From positions 31,458 through 95,457 of the forward strand of contig CAKSVD010000006.1 of the NCBI GenBank assembly GCA_934503275.1: a DNA stretch of 64,000 nt, read 5' to 3'. Positions 18,428 through 26,955 of the stretch are shown here, one piece after another. The DNA comes from an uncultured Faecalibacterium sp. Lineage in GTDB: Bacteria; Bacillota; Clostridia; Oscillospirales; Ruminococcaceae. Every line of letters begins with the position of its first letter. The stretch's first letter is position 1. The notes under the pieces are model-generated. The model worked only from the letters and a program-made list of their open reading frames with translations. It had not been told where the DNA came from and searched no databases. The position numbers and the translations under genes were made by a program.

Positions 18428-19486
18428 TTAGTTCAGCTTCAGGTCGCCTTCCTTGATCCAGCCCAGCTTGCGCTCCACCTCGCAGAACACTACGCTGAGC
18501 ACGGCGGGCAGCACAAAGCACAGCAGCACCATGGCGGCCCAGTCCATGGGGGTGATGGCAGCCTTGGTACCGGCGGCAATGTCGCTGACCCAGCCGGTGT
18601 AGACGCCGATCTGACCCACCAGACCGCAGGTACCCATGCCGGAGGAGACAGCCGCGCCGTTCATCTCAAAGTGGAACAGGCAGGTAGCCAGCGGGCCGGT
18701 GATGGCACTGGCCAGCGTGGGGGCGATCCAGATGCGGGGGTTCTTGATGATGTTGCCCATCTGCAGCATACTGGTGCCCAGACCCTGACTGACAAGGCCG
18801 CCCACGCCGTTCTCCTTGTAACTCATCACGGCAAAGCCCACCATCTGGGCGCAGCAGCCTGCCACGGCAGCGCCGCCTGCAAGGCCGGTCAGACCCAGTG
18901 CGGCGCAGATGGCCGCAGAGGAGATGGGCAGGGTCAGTGCCACGCCCACGATGACCGACACCAGAATGCCCATGACCAGCGGAGCCTGCTCGGTGGCCCA
19001 CATGATCAGGGTACCCACCTGACTTGCGGCTGCACCGATGGGGGCGGCGATGAGCATGGAAAGCCCGACACCCGCAAAGATGGTCACCAGCGGGGTGACA
19101 AGGATATCCACCTTGGTCTCCTTGCTCACGGCCTTGCCCAACTCTGCTGCCACGATGGCAATCATGAGCACGGCCAGCGGGCCGCCTGCGCCGCCCAGCG
19201 CATTGGCCGAGTAGCCCACGGTGATCAGGCTGAACAGCACCAGCGGCGGGCAGTGCAGTGCCCAGCCGATGGCGCAGGCCATGGCAGGACCGCTCATGGC
19301 AGTGGCATAGCCACCCAGATCCACCAGCAGTGCAAGACCGGTCTGCTGACCCACCGTCTTGATGATGGTACCGATGAGCAGGCTGGCGAACAGGCCCTGT
19401 GCCATTGCGCCCAGCGCGTCAATGAGGTAACGCTGCGGAGAGATGACGATATCCTTCCGCGCCAAAAATTCTTTCAGCTTCGACAT
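18428..19486 (-). CDS. PTS-type membrane protein (PTS_EIIC_2 family)
   Basis: About 352 residues from the start at 19486 (AAAGG about ten bases upstream). It is highly hydrophobic with eight or more membrane segments, Gly/Ala-rich loops and the PTS_EIIC_2 pattern (SPQRYLIDALGAMAQGLF at the N-terminus; GMGTCGLVGQIG late). This family is annotated as a sugar-specific IIC component but usually lacks partner IIA/IIB domains, and none is next to it here. Substrate and even phosphotransfer coupling are unproven. It is monocistronic, with its own promoter and terminator. Confidence 0.8.
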   Translation of the reverse strand: MSKLKEFLARKDIVISPQRYLIDALGAMAQGLFASLLIGTIIKTVGQQTGLALLVDLGGYATAMSGPAMACAIGWALHCPPLVLFSLITVGYSANALGGAGGPLAVLMIAIVAAELGKAVSKETKVDILVTPLVTIFAGVGLSMLIAAPIGAAASQVGTLIMWATEQAPLVMGILVSVIVGVALTLPISSAAICAALGLTGLAGGAAVAGCCAQMVGFAVMSYKENGVGGLVSQGLGTSMLQMGNIIKNPRIWIAPTLASAITGPLATCLFHFEMNGAAVSSGMGTCGLVGQIGVYTGWVSDIAAGTKAAITPMDWAAMVLLCFVLPAVLSVVFCEVERKLGWIKEGDLKLN

Positions 19487-19541
19487 AAAACTTGCCTTTC
19501 TATCCAAAACAGATCGTTAAGGTTACAAACGTATGCCCTGT

Positions 19542-19570
19542 ATCATACCATACACCTGTCAAGACAGCAA
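19542..19570 (-). promoter_or_regulatory. Promoter of the EIIC gene
   Basis: TTGCTG (19565-19570), 17-bp spacer, TATGAT (19542-19547), on the minus strand. Confidence 0.7.
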
Positions 19571-19698
19571 GGGGTTGCTGGAAAAATTGTGAAATTTCGG
19601 CTTTGTGCAATGTTCTGCCCTGCCGGAACGTATTCCATTTGGAACTTTTTCCGACACATTGCCCCGGTGGAGAATTTGTGTAGAAGCCCGCTGTGCCG

Positions 19699-19728
19699 TT
19701 GACGGCTCCCCGCGTGCGGGTGTATACT
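19699..19728 (+). promoter_or_regulatory. Promoter of the lysozyme gene
   Basis: TTGACG (19699-19704), 18-bp spacer, TATACT (19723-19728) with upstream TG. The leader to 19878 is about 145 nt and contains a GGTGCAGC..GCTGCACC hairpin (19832-19852); no known riboswitch class was recognised. Confidence 0.75.
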
Positions 19729-19878
19729 AAGGAAAGAGTAAAGTTATCATCCGCCGTCCTTTTTATCCTGATCCCATGGGCGGCGTGGAATAAAAACGGG
19801 CCCGCCCCGGGCAAGGGAGCAAGGGCCCGGTGCAGCACAGCGCTGCACCACCGGGAGATTCGGAGGCAGAGACAACAG

Positions 19879-21267
19879 ATGAAAAAGCGATTTGACCGAT
19901 CCGGCACAGCCCGCCGTAAGGCGGCAGCTGCCGTTGCAGCGCTGACCATGGCGCTGGTTCTGGCTGTGGGCGGCACAGGGGCCGCGACCCTGCTGTCTGC
20001 ACAGCCGGAGACTTTGACCGTGGGCGCAGTCGTGCCCCACATCACCGCCGAAGCACCGCAGACCCCGGCAGCGGAGAGCACCGCGACCGCCCCGGCGCAG
20101 GCAGCGGAAAGCCCCGCGCAGCCGCAGCAGACTGATCCCGCCCCGGTGCAGACAGAAAAACCGGAAACCGCCGAAACCGAAGCCACCGCACCGGAAGAGA
20201 CCGTAGAGGCGCCGGAAGCTCCGGCACAGCCCGCCGAGGACACCGCACCGGAGGAGGAGAACTCCCCCGCCATCCTGCTGGAGGAGACCCCGGAGCTGGC
20301 CGCACAGGATCCGCAGGCTCCCGCAGCGGACGGCACCGCCCAGAACGACACCGCCGCCCAGCACACCCCGGAGGACAGCGTACTGCTGACCCCGGAGCAG
20401 ATCCAGCAGGCGCTGGATTCCGGCGCGCTGGAGGATGCCGAGGCGCAGTGCATCGACCTGACTGATGAAAACGGCTTTCTGCAGTGGCTGTTCAACTGGC
20501 TGTTCGGCATTAAGGAGGAGCCCGCCTACTCCGGCTGGCGCACCGAGAACGGCAAGACCTACTACTACGCGCAGGACACCAACAAAAAGGTCACCGGTCT
20601 GCGCTCCATTGACGGCAAGCTGTATTATTTCGATGCCAACGGCGTAAAGCAGGACAACGTGACCTTTGGCATCGACGTGTCCAAGTATCAGTCCGGGCTG
20701 GACTGGAACAAGATCAAAAAGTCCGGCGTGAGCTTTGTCATCATCCGCATCGGCTACCGGGGCTACGGCGCCGAGGGCAAGCTGGTCAAGGACCCCATGT
20801 TCGAGGAGCACTTCACCAACGCCCGCAACGCGGGGCTGAAGGTTGGCGTATATTTCTTTACACAGGCCATGAACGAGGCCGAGGCGCAGGAGGAGGCCGA
20901 GGCCTGCAACAATGCGCTGAACGGCCGGATGCTGGACTACCCCATCTTCTACGATACCGAGGCTTCCACCGCCCCGGGCGGCACCGGCCGCGCCGACGGT
21001 CTGGGTGTTGAGGACCGCACCAAGTGCGCCATCGCCTTCTGCGAGCGGGTGAAGGAACTGGGCTACCAGCCCGGTGTGTACGCCTCCACCACATGGTACC
21101 GCAAGCGGGTGGATTACAACACCCTGCGCAGCCGCTACACCATCTGGAACGCCCACTACGGCGTCTCCTCCAGCCCCATCGGCTGCGACCTGTGGCAGGG
21201 CACCGAGAAAGCCCGCATCAACGGCTACAGCGGCGAGCTGGACGCCAATATCAGCTACATGGGATGA
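19879..21267 (+). CDS. Secreted GH25 lysozyme with wall-binding repeats
   Basis: About 462 residues from 19879 (GGAGG upstream, spacing 12). An N-terminal signal or anchor helix (about 15-38) is followed by a low-complexity Ala/Pro/Glu/Thr linker (to about 175). A pair of cell-wall-binding repeats follows (GWRTENGKTYYY, GLRSIDGKLYYF; about 210-255), then a GH25 muramidase domain from about 263 (FGIDVSKYQSGLDW) to the end. The catalytic Asp/Glu pair is visible in FGIDVS and YDTEAS. It should cleave peptidoglycan between MurNAc and GlcNAc, in wall turnover or competition. It lies 13 bp upstream of the HAD gene. Confidence 0.92.
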   Translation: MKKRFDRSGTARRKAAAAVAALTMALVLAVGGTGAATLLSAQPETLTVGAVVPHITAEAPQTPAAESTATAPAQAAESPAQPQQTDPAPVQTEKPETAETEATAPEETVEAPEAPAQPAEDTAPEEENSPAILLEETPELAAQDPQAPAADGTAQNDTAAQHTPEDSVLLTPEQIQQALDSGALEDAEAQCIDLTDENGFLQWLFNWLFGIKEEPAYSGWRTENGKTYYYAQDTNKKVTGLRSIDGKLYYFDANGVKQDNVTFGIDVSKYQSGLDWNKIKKSGVSFVIIRIGYRGYGAEGKLVKDPMFEEHFTNARNAGLKVGVYFFTQAMNEAEAQEEAEACNNALNGRMLDYPIFYDTEASTAPGGTGRADGLGVEDRTKCAIAFCERVKELGYQPGVYASTTWYRKRVDYNTLRSRYTIWNAHYGVSSSPIGCDLWQGTEKARINGYSGELDANISYMG

Positions 21268-21280
21268 TGGGAGAAACAGT

Positions 21281-22114
21281 ATGGATCATATTCGTCTGAT
21301 TGCATCGGACATGGACGCGACCCTGCTGGATGGGCACAGCCAGCTGCCGCCGGACTTTCTGCACACGGTGCAGGCACTGGCAGAGGAAGGCATCCTGTTT
21401 GCGGCCGCCAGCGGGCGGCCGCTGTGCAAGCTGGAAGAGATGTTTGCTTCGGTGCTGGAGCAGACCATTCTGGTGGCCGACAACGGCGGCGCGGTGCGCT
21501 GGCGCGGCAAAGACCTGTTCGTTTCCCGCATGGAGCCGGAGGTCTGGCACCGGTTAACGGCCTGTGCGGAGGAAAACGGCGATTCCTTTGTGGTCTGCGG
21601 GCTGGAGAGCACCTATCTGCGCCCCTGCGACCGGTGCTATGACAGCGTATACCGCAACTTCTACAGCCGCATTGCCTATGTGCAGGATCCGTACACCATC
21701 GATGCGGCGGTGGACAAATTCACCATCTATCTGCCCAGAGATAACGCTCAGGAAGTGTATGAGACGGTCTACGGCCCCCGCTTCGGGCAGGAACTGGCTG
21801 TGGCAGTGTCCGGCAAGTGCTGGATCGATGTGACCAACCCCGGCGTGACCAAGGGGGCGGCCATTGGGCACCTGAGCCGGGTGCTGGGCATCCCGGCAGA
21901 GACTATAATGGCTTTTGGCGACACCTACAATGACATCGAGATGCTGGAGGCTGTGGGCTATGGCTTCCTGATGGAGAACGGTAGCCCGGAGCTGCGCAGC
22001 CGGGTGCCGTATCTGGCTCCGCCCAACACCGAATATGGGGTAGTTCAGGTGCTGCAGCAGGTACTGCGGCAGAAGGGCTGCGTCGACCCGGCGGATTTTA
22101 CAAAAGCACACTGA
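21281..22114 (+). CDS. Cof-type HAD family hydrolase
   Basis: A 277-residue HAD phosphatase of the Cof/YidA type. Motif I is unusual in ending DMDATLLD (residues 10-17) where most have DxDGTLL; both Asp are kept. Motif III Lys (GVTKGAAIGHL) and motif IV (AFGDTYNDIEML) are intact, with a C2 cap between. Likely substrates are sugar phosphates or flavin-type phosphates; none can be assigned. The start at 21281 has GGGAG seven bases upstream and lies 13 bp after the lysozyme stop, so the two are co-transcribed. Confidence 0.9.
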   Translation: MDHIRLIASDMDATLLDGHSQLPPDFLHTVQALAEEGILFAAASGRPLCKLEEMFASVLEQTILVADNGGAVRWRGKDLFVSRMEPEVWHRLTACAEENGDSFVVCGLESTYLRPCDRCYDSVYRNFYSRIAYVQDPYTIDAAVDKFTIYLPRDNAQEVYETVYGPRFGQELAVAVSGKCWIDVTNPGVTKGAAIGHLSRVLGIPAETIMAFGDTYNDIEMLEAVGYGFLMENGSPELRSRVPYLAPPNTEYGVVQVLQQVLRQKGCVDPADFTKAH

Positions 22115-22120
22115 ACCCAC

Positions 22121-22152
22121 AAAAGGCCCTTCCGGCAGCGGAAGGGCCTTTT
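22121..22152 (+). terminator. Rho-independent terminator
   Basis: AAAAGGCCCTTCCG/CGGAAGGGCCTTTT stem just after the HAD gene. Confidence 0.9.
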
Positions 22153-22232
22153 GGCTGCGGCATACCTGCCCATGGTGTCGCATACACTGGTGGCAGAGTA
22201 TGCAAGCGCAAATGGCGGGGAGGCATGGGGAT

Positions 22233-22886
22233 ATGTTTGTGGTAACACTGAGCAAGACGAGCCTGAAAAAACTGGGAGCAGGGGCAGCGTGCTGCGCGCT
22301 GGTGGTGTTCAGCGCCATGCTGGGGCGGTTCATCAGTACCCGGACGGTGGCGGTAGCTGCCCCGGTGAACCGTATCGAGAGTGCGCAGGACATCCAGACA
22401 TGGTTTACCGGCTACGGACTGGAGGTGGACGGCGCGTCCATCACGGCGGATAAGGTCAAGATCCCCCGCAGGTGGGATGACAGCTTTTCCGCCTTCAACG
22501 GAGTGGTGCAGCAAAGCGGCATGGATCTTGCCCGGTACAAGGGCAAAACGGTGGAAAAATGGTCGGCGCTGCTCCCGGCGGCAAGCAGCGGCGAGACCAG
22601 CCGCTACGGCGTGCTGCTTGTGTATAAAAAGAAGGCCGTGGGCGCGTATCTGCTGGAAAAGCCTTCCGGTACGGTGCTGGGGCTGCAGGACGCCCAGAAC
22701 GAACTGGCAAAGCAGACCTCCGGCGAGGATTACAGCGGCGACTGGGGCGAGCGGCACGACGAGCAGCTGACCGACAGCACCGCACAGCAGACCTCCGGCG
22801 AGCCGGAGACAGAGCCCGAGGCCGCCCCGCAGGCAGCCCCCTACACCGAGCTGCCGCTGGACGCGGAGGGGTATCCCGTGGAATAG
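22233..22886 (+). CDS. DUF4830 domain-containing membrane-anchored protein
   Basis: About 217 residues from the ATG at 22233, which has GGGGAGG nine bases upstream; an ATG at 22200 has no such site. One membrane segment (about 13-33), then a DUF4830-like domain (about 45-160) with its typical order: a VDGASITADKVKIPRRWDD-like segment, an SFSAFNGVVQQSGMDL helix, the YKGK turn, and LLVYKKKAVGAYL. The C-terminal 60 residues are acidic and disordered (EPETEPEAAP). The function of this family is unknown; it faces the outside of the cell. Confidence 0.75.
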   Translation: MFVVTLSKTSLKKLGAGAACCALVVFSAMLGRFISTRTVAVAAPVNRIESAQDIQTWFTGYGLEVDGASITADKVKIPRRWDDSFSAFNGVVQQSGMDLARYKGKTVEKWSALLPAASSGETSRYGVLLVYKKKAVGAYLLEKPSGTVLGLQDAQNELAKQTSGEDYSGDWGERHDEQLTDSTAQQTSGEPETEPEAAPQAAPYTELPLDAEGYPVE

Positions 22887-23173
22887 GGACGGCATTGCTT
22901 AAAAACCGACCTTTTTTGTGCTCTTGTCCGGCAGTTGCGCAAACTGCCTAGTTTTTACACACGATTGGACAAAAATTAGACAAAGCACGGATTTTTGTAG
23001 CATCCGTATGTTCAAATCTAACAAAAAATTCTTGTAAAAATCGGCAATATGAAACGGTGCAAAAATACCGGCACGGGTTTATAATAATAGTATACCGATC
23101 CCCATTGGCAAAGCGATGCTCCGGGGCTGAATGTGCAGCCCGGGCAGAGGGATCAAGTAAGGAGAAAATGATT
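22887..23173. promoter_or_regulatory. Leader region of ptsH with promoter
   Basis: No gene is seen. A TATAAT at 23080-23085 with a weak GTGCAA 17 bp upstream likely drives ptsH. The leader holds a GGGCTGAATGTGCAGCCC hairpin (about 23126-23145). The AT-rich part before it (22915-23050) may hold regulator sites; no CcpA-type cre was recognised. Confidence 0.5.
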
Positions 23174-23431
23174 ATGAAGGAATTTCAGTACACCGTTAAG
23201 GATGCCTGCGGCATCCATGCCCGTCCCGCCGGCCTGCTGGTCAAGACCGTGAAGGGCTTTGCAAGCACCGCCACCCTCGAGAAGGACGGCAAGAGCTGCG
23301 ATATGCGTAAGCTGATGGCTCTGATGGGCATGGGCGTCAAGCAGGGCGAGACCGTGACCATCAAGGTCGAAGGCGATGATGAAGAAGCAGCCGCAGAGGC
23401 CATCCAGAAGTTCCTGAGCGAGAACGTCTGA
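23174..23431 (+). CDS. ptsH: HPr phosphocarrier protein lacking Ser46
   Basis: An 85-residue HPr that passes phosphate from enzyme I to sugar-specific EIIA domains. The start at 23174 is preferred because GGAG is nine bases upstream; the ATG at 23168 is too close. The catalytic His15 sits in CGIHARPAG exactly at position 15. The regulatory site for HPr kinase, Ser46 in Bacillus (NLKSIMG), aligns with Lys46 (DMRKLMA), so regulatory phosphorylation at this place is not possible. A terminator (23450-23482) lies between ptsH and ptsI, so HPr can be made in excess over enzyme I. Confidence 0.95.
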   Translation: MKEFQYTVKDACGIHARPAGLLVKTVKGFASTATLEKDGKSCDMRKLMALMGMGVKQGETVTIKVEGDDEEAAAEAIQKFLSENV

Positions 23432-23449
23432 TCCGCGGCTTAAAAGCCG

Positions 23450-23482
23450 AGCCCTCGCGGGAAAACTGCGGGGGCTTTTTTG
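23450..23482 (+). terminator. Terminator between ptsH and ptsI
   Basis: AGCCC(T)CGC / GCG(G)GGGCT hairpin with GAAAA-containing loop followed by TTTTTT. Read-through would be needed for ptsI unless a promoter lies in 23483-23520. Confidence 0.75.
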
Positions 23483-23533
23483 ACAAAACGCCGGGCGCCG
23501 CACGCCCGGCCACAAGTGGAAGGAGAACGTGCT

Positions 23534-25177
23534 ATGCAGGTAGGCACCGGCAAAAGCGTGCTCAATGGCATCGCCATTGGCAAGCTGAAGATCTATAAGA
23601 AAAAAGATACCGCTATTTCCACCGCTCCTGTAGCAGATACCGCCGCAGAACTGGAGCGTTTTGAAGCTGCCCGCCAGAAGGCTATTGAGCAGCAGACCAC
23701 CCTGTACGAAAAGGCACTGGCAGAAGCCGGCGAGGACATCGCCGAGGTGTTCAACATCCACGCCATGATGCTGGATGACGATGACTTTGTGGATGCTATC
23801 AAGGAGATCATCAACGGGCAGAAGATGTGCGCTGAGTACGCCGTCAAGACCGCCGGCAATAATCAGGCTGCGGTGTTCTCTGCCATGGATGACCCGTATC
23901 TGCAGGCCCGCAGCGCCGATGTGCTGGACATTGCACAGGCCATGCTGGACATTTTGCAGGGGGTGGACAACGCCTCGCTGCAGGGCACCGAGCCCAGCAT
24001 TCTGGTAGCCGAGGATCTGGCTCCCTCCGAGACCGTGCGCATGGATAAAAGCCTGCTGCTGGGCTTCATCACCCGCGAGGGCAGCTCCAACAGCCACACT
24101 GCCATTCTGGCACGCAGCATGAACATCCCCGCCCTGATCCAGTGCAAGGACATTCAGGAAGACTGGGACGGCAAGATGGCTGTGGTGGACGGCTACAACG
24201 CCTGTGTGTATGTGGACCCCACCCCCGACCTGCTCAAGAGCCTGAAAAAGCGCCAGCAGGAGGACCAGAAAAAGCAGGCTCTCTTACAGGAGTTGAAGGG
24301 CAAGCCCAACACCACGCTGGACGGCAAGACCATCAACGTGTTTGCCAACATCGGCGGCATGGGAGACGTGGGCGCTGTGCAGCAGAACGATGCCGGCGGC
24401 GTGGGTCTGTTCCGCACCGAGTTCGTTTACCTGAACTGCAAGGATTTCCCCACCGAGGACTACCAGTTCGAGGCTTACAAGCAGGTGCTGGAAAGCCTTG
24501 CACCCCGCAAGGTGGTGGTGCGCACCTGTGATATCGGCGCAGACAAGACCGTGGATTACATGAAGCTGGATCACGAGGATAACCCCGCGCTGGGCTACCG
24601 CGCCATCCGCATCTGCCTGACCCGCAAGGACTTCTTCAAGACCCAGCTGCGTGCGCTGCTGCGGGCCTCCGCCTACGGCAACATGAGCATCATGTTCCCC
24701 ATGATCACCAGCCTGCGGGAGCTGCAGGACGCCAAGGCTGTTCTGGAAGAGTGCCGCACCGAACTGACCGCCGAGGGGGTCAAGATGGGGCAGAACATTG
24801 AAGTGGGCACCATGATCGAGACCCCCGCCGCCGTGTTCATTGCGGACGAGCTGGCCGCCGAGTGTGACTTCTTCTCCATCGGCACCAACGACCTGACCCA
24901 GTACACCTGTGCACTGGACCGCCAGAACGCAAAGCTGGAGCCCTTCTTTAACCCCCATCACCCCGCCGTGCTGCGCGCCATCAAGATGACCATTGAAGCC
25001 GGTCACCGCCACGGCATCTGGGTAGGCATCTGCGGCGAGTTGGGCGCCGACACCGCCCTGACCGAGACCTTCCTGCGCATGGGCGTGGACGAATTGTCCA
25101 TGAACGCCAAGAGCATCCTGCCGGTGCGCAAGATCATCCGCAGCGTAGACCTGAGCAAGCCCTCTGAGAAGGCCTGA
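23534..25177 (+). CDS. ptsI: Phosphoenolpyruvate-protein phosphotransferase (enzyme I)
   Basis: About 547 residues from 23534 (AGGAG eight bases upstream). It autophosphorylates from PEP and phosphorylates HPr. The catalytic His lies in REGSSNSHTAILARS; the family usually has GGxTSHTAI, so the Gly pair before it is altered but SHTAI is intact. The C-terminal PEP-binding half shows GGVGLFRTEFVY, IGTNDLTQYT and the Cys in GICGELGADT. The length is normal. It forms a general PTS pair with the upstream ptsH. Confidence 0.95.
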   Translation: MQVGTGKSVLNGIAIGKLKIYKKKDTAISTAPVADTAAELERFEAARQKAIEQQTTLYEKALAEAGEDIAEVFNIHAMMLDDDDFVDAIKEIINGQKMCAEYAVKTAGNNQAAVFSAMDDPYLQARSADVLDIAQAMLDILQGVDNASLQGTEPSILVAEDLAPSETVRMDKSLLLGFITREGSSNSHTAILARSMNIPALIQCKDIQEDWDGKMAVVDGYNACVYVDPTPDLLKSLKKRQQEDQKKQALLQELKGKPNTTLDGKTINVFANIGGMGDVGAVQQNDAGGVGLFRTEFVYLNCKDFPTEDYQFEAYKQVLESLAPRKVVVRTCDIGADKTVDYMKLDHEDNPALGYRAIRICLTRKDFFKTQLRALLRASAYGNMSIMFPMITSLRELQDAKAVLEECRTELTAEGVKMGQNIEVGTMIETPAAVFIADELAAECDFFSIGTNDLTQYTCALDRQNAKLEPFFNPHHPAVLRAIKMTIEAGHRHGIWVGICGELGADTALTETFLRMGVDELSMNAKSILPVRKIIRSVDLSKPSEKA

Positions 25178-25191
25178 TAACACTGTGCCAT

Positions 25192-25233
25192 AAAACAACA
25201 CCGGAGCATTTTCGGACGCTCCGGTGTTGTTTT
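25192..25233. terminator. Bidirectional terminator (ptsI / Crp-Fnr)
   Basis: AAAACAACACCGGAGC and its complement form a stem with A and T runs on both sides, between convergent ptsI and the Crp/Fnr gene. Confidence 0.9.
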
Positions 25234-25239
25234 TTATTC

Positions 25240-25935
25240 TTATTTTCCTCTTGCCAGCGCCTGCAGCTTTTGCTTGTCCAGCACCTGCACGCCGCCGCGG
25301 TACAGCCGCACCCAGCCCTCCTGCGCAAAGTATTTGAGCATCCGGCTCACCACCTCGCGGGCAGAGCCCATGTACCTTGCCATCTGGTCGTGGGTCATGC
25401 GGATGTCCGCGCCGCCGGTCTTGGCAAGTTCGTCGGTCAAAAAGATTGCCAGCCGCCGGTCGGCGCTCATGAACAAGATCTGCTGCATCGTCCACATGGT
25501 GTCGGAAAAACGCTCTGCCGTCATCTGGTAGGCGTAGCAGCGCACATAGACATTCTCCTGCATCAGCTGCCGGAAGATGCCCGCGCTGATGCACAGTGCC
25601 TCGGTGTCCTCCTCGGCGTCGATGTAGAGGTCGATGTTCACCGCGTCCATCACGCAGGAGGCGGACAGGATGCACACCTCCCCGCCGAACAGGCGGTACA
25701 GCGTCACGTCCCTGCCATCCTCGGACAGCAGATAGGAGCGCAGCTGTCCGCTGCGCAGCAGCAGAATGCCCACGCAGCTTTCCAGCGGGCTGTGCACCCG
25801 GGCGCCCTTGGCGTAGTGCACCGGGCGGGTAAAGCGGCACAGCCGCTCCTGTTCTTCCGGGGTCAGCTGCTCCCAGAACGGGAACGCACAGGCCAGACAC
25901 CGGGCGTGCGGAGATGCTTCTGCCATACGGCTCAC
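25240..25935 (-). CDS. Crp/Fnr family transcriptional regulator
   Basis: A 231-residue regulator: an N-terminal cyclic-nucleotide-type beta barrel (about 25-125), a long dimer helix, and a winged HTH (about 170-225). The recognition helix GSAREVVSRMLKYF has R-E and R at the three places that read GTGA in E. coli Crp. Cys residues (CLAC near 13-16, CILSASC near 80) could sense redox state; the motif does not match the FNR 4Fe-4S set. The start overlaps the reductase gene by 4 bp (ATGA), so both are one transcript. A GTGACCGGGTC palindrome sits at that operon's promoter and at trxA, making it the candidate thioredoxin-system regulator. Confidence 0.92.
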   Translation of the reverse strand: MSRMAEASPHARCLACAFPFWEQLTPEEQERLCRFTRPVHYAKGARVHSPLESCVGILLLRSGQLRSYLLSEDGRDVTLYRLFGGEVCILSASCVMDAVNIDLYIDAEEDTEALCISAGIFRQLMQENVYVRCYAYQMTAERFSDTMWTMQQILFMSADRRLAIFLTDELAKTGGADIRMTHDQMARYMGSAREVVSRMLKYFAQEGWVRLYRGGVQVLDKQKLQALARGK

Positions 25936-26789
25936 CCCTTTCGCAGCGCCTTGGCGGCTTCCGTGCCCGCCAGTGCGCCCTCGTAAACAGCCTTTGCCAC
26001 CTGTAACAGCCCACCGGTGCAGTCCCCGGCGGCGTACAGGCCGGGCACGGTGGTCTGCATCTTGTCATCCACCACGATGCGGCTGCCCTCTACGGCTGCG
26101 CCCAGCTTCCGGGCCAGTGCGGTGCTGCCCGCCACCCCCAGCGCCACGAACACGCCGGATGCCTCCCGCACCGCGCCGTCCGCCAGCTGCACGCCGGTAA
26201 CGGTCTGCTCGCCCAGAATGGCCTCCACCTTTTGGGTGCAGACGGTCACCTCGGGCGGGAAGTCTGCGGTCAGGGCTGCGCCGTCCGTCAGCAGGGTGAC
26301 GCTTTTTACCACCGGCAAAAGCGCCTGCACCTCGTGCAGAGCGTACTCGCCGCTGCCCAGCACCGCCACATCCTTTCCGCGGTAGAAAAAGGCATCGCAG
26401 GCGGCGCACCAGCTTACGCCGTGGCCCTCCAGCCCGGTCAGCCCCGGAATGCGGGGCACCGCGCGGGAAGCGCCGGTGGCCAGAATGACCGCGTCTGCCG
26501 GGTACGCGCCCGCCAGCGTTTCCACGGTCAGGCGGTCGGTCCATGTCAGCCCCACGGCCTCGGTCTGCACGAACTGCACCCCCAGCCGCCGGGCGTTCTC
26601 GATGCTGCGGCGCTCCAACTCCTGCCCGGAGACCGGCTGGGCAAAGCCGTAATAGTTTTCGATCTTTTCGGCGCGTGCCAGCGCCCCGGAGCCCTTGGTC
26701 AGCACGGTGGTCTGCACCCCGGCGCGCACGGCGTACAAAGCGGCGGATACCCCCGCCGGGCCGGAACCTACGATAACGATGTTGGACAT
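25932..26789 (-). CDS. Thioredoxin reductase-like NAD(P)/FAD oxidoreductase
   Basis: About 285 residues from the ATG at 26789; an upstream ATG at 26807 is also in frame. It has an N-terminal FAD loop GSGPAGVSAALYAVRAG, the redox-active CAAC in WCAACDAFFYRGKDVAVLG (about residues 134-137), a second nucleotide loop (VLGSGEYALHE, with the third Gly replaced) and a C-terminal GLYAAGDCTGG FAD motif. It is slightly shorter than typical TrxB. It likely passes electrons from NAD(P)H or ferredoxin to thioredoxin or a related thiol protein; the electron donor is not certain. It is first in an operon with the Crp/Fnr regulator. Confidence 0.9.
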   Translation of the reverse strand: MSNIVIVGSGPAGVSAALYAVRAGVQTTVLTKGSGALARAEKIENYYGFAQPVSGQELERRSIENARRLGVQFVQTEAVGLTWTDRLTVETLAGAYPADAVILATGASRAVPRIPGLTGLEGHGVSWCAACDAFFYRGKDVAVLGSGEYALHEVQALLPVVKSVTLLTDGAALTADFPPEVTVCTQKVEAILGEQTVTGVQLADGAVREASGVFVALGVAGSTALARKLGAAVEGSRIVVDDKMQTTVPGLYAAGDCTGGLLQVAKAVYEGALAGTEAAKALRKG

Positions 26790-26821
26790 GGTGTTGCTCC
26801 TTTGCATGGTCTATTGCCCTT

Positions 26822-26863
26822 ATTATACACCAAAGCCGCGCAGATTTCTGTGACCGGGTCGCA
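26822..26863 (-). promoter_or_regulatory. Promoter and Crp-type operator of the reductase-regulator operon
   Basis: TATAAT -10 (26822-26827, minus strand) with no good -35. Instead a TGTGACCGGGTCGCA palindrome at 26849-26863 is centred at 26856, 29 bp from the -10 edge, near -41 of the expected start. This matches the trxA promoter. Confidence 0.75.
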
Positions 26864-26908
26864 AAAACTTTTAGGCGGCGGGCACTGTTCAAGCCCCGGG
26901 GCGTGTGC

Positions 26909-26914
26909 TATACT
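26909..26914 (+). promoter_or_regulatory. -10 element of the asparaginase gene
   Basis: TATACT at 26909-26914 with TGTTCA 17 bp upstream (26886-26891); a short leader leads to the ATG at 26956. Confidence 0.55.
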
Positions 26915-26955
26915 GTTGTCATGTTGAAATTACTGCCACAGGGGGCTTTTGCTTT

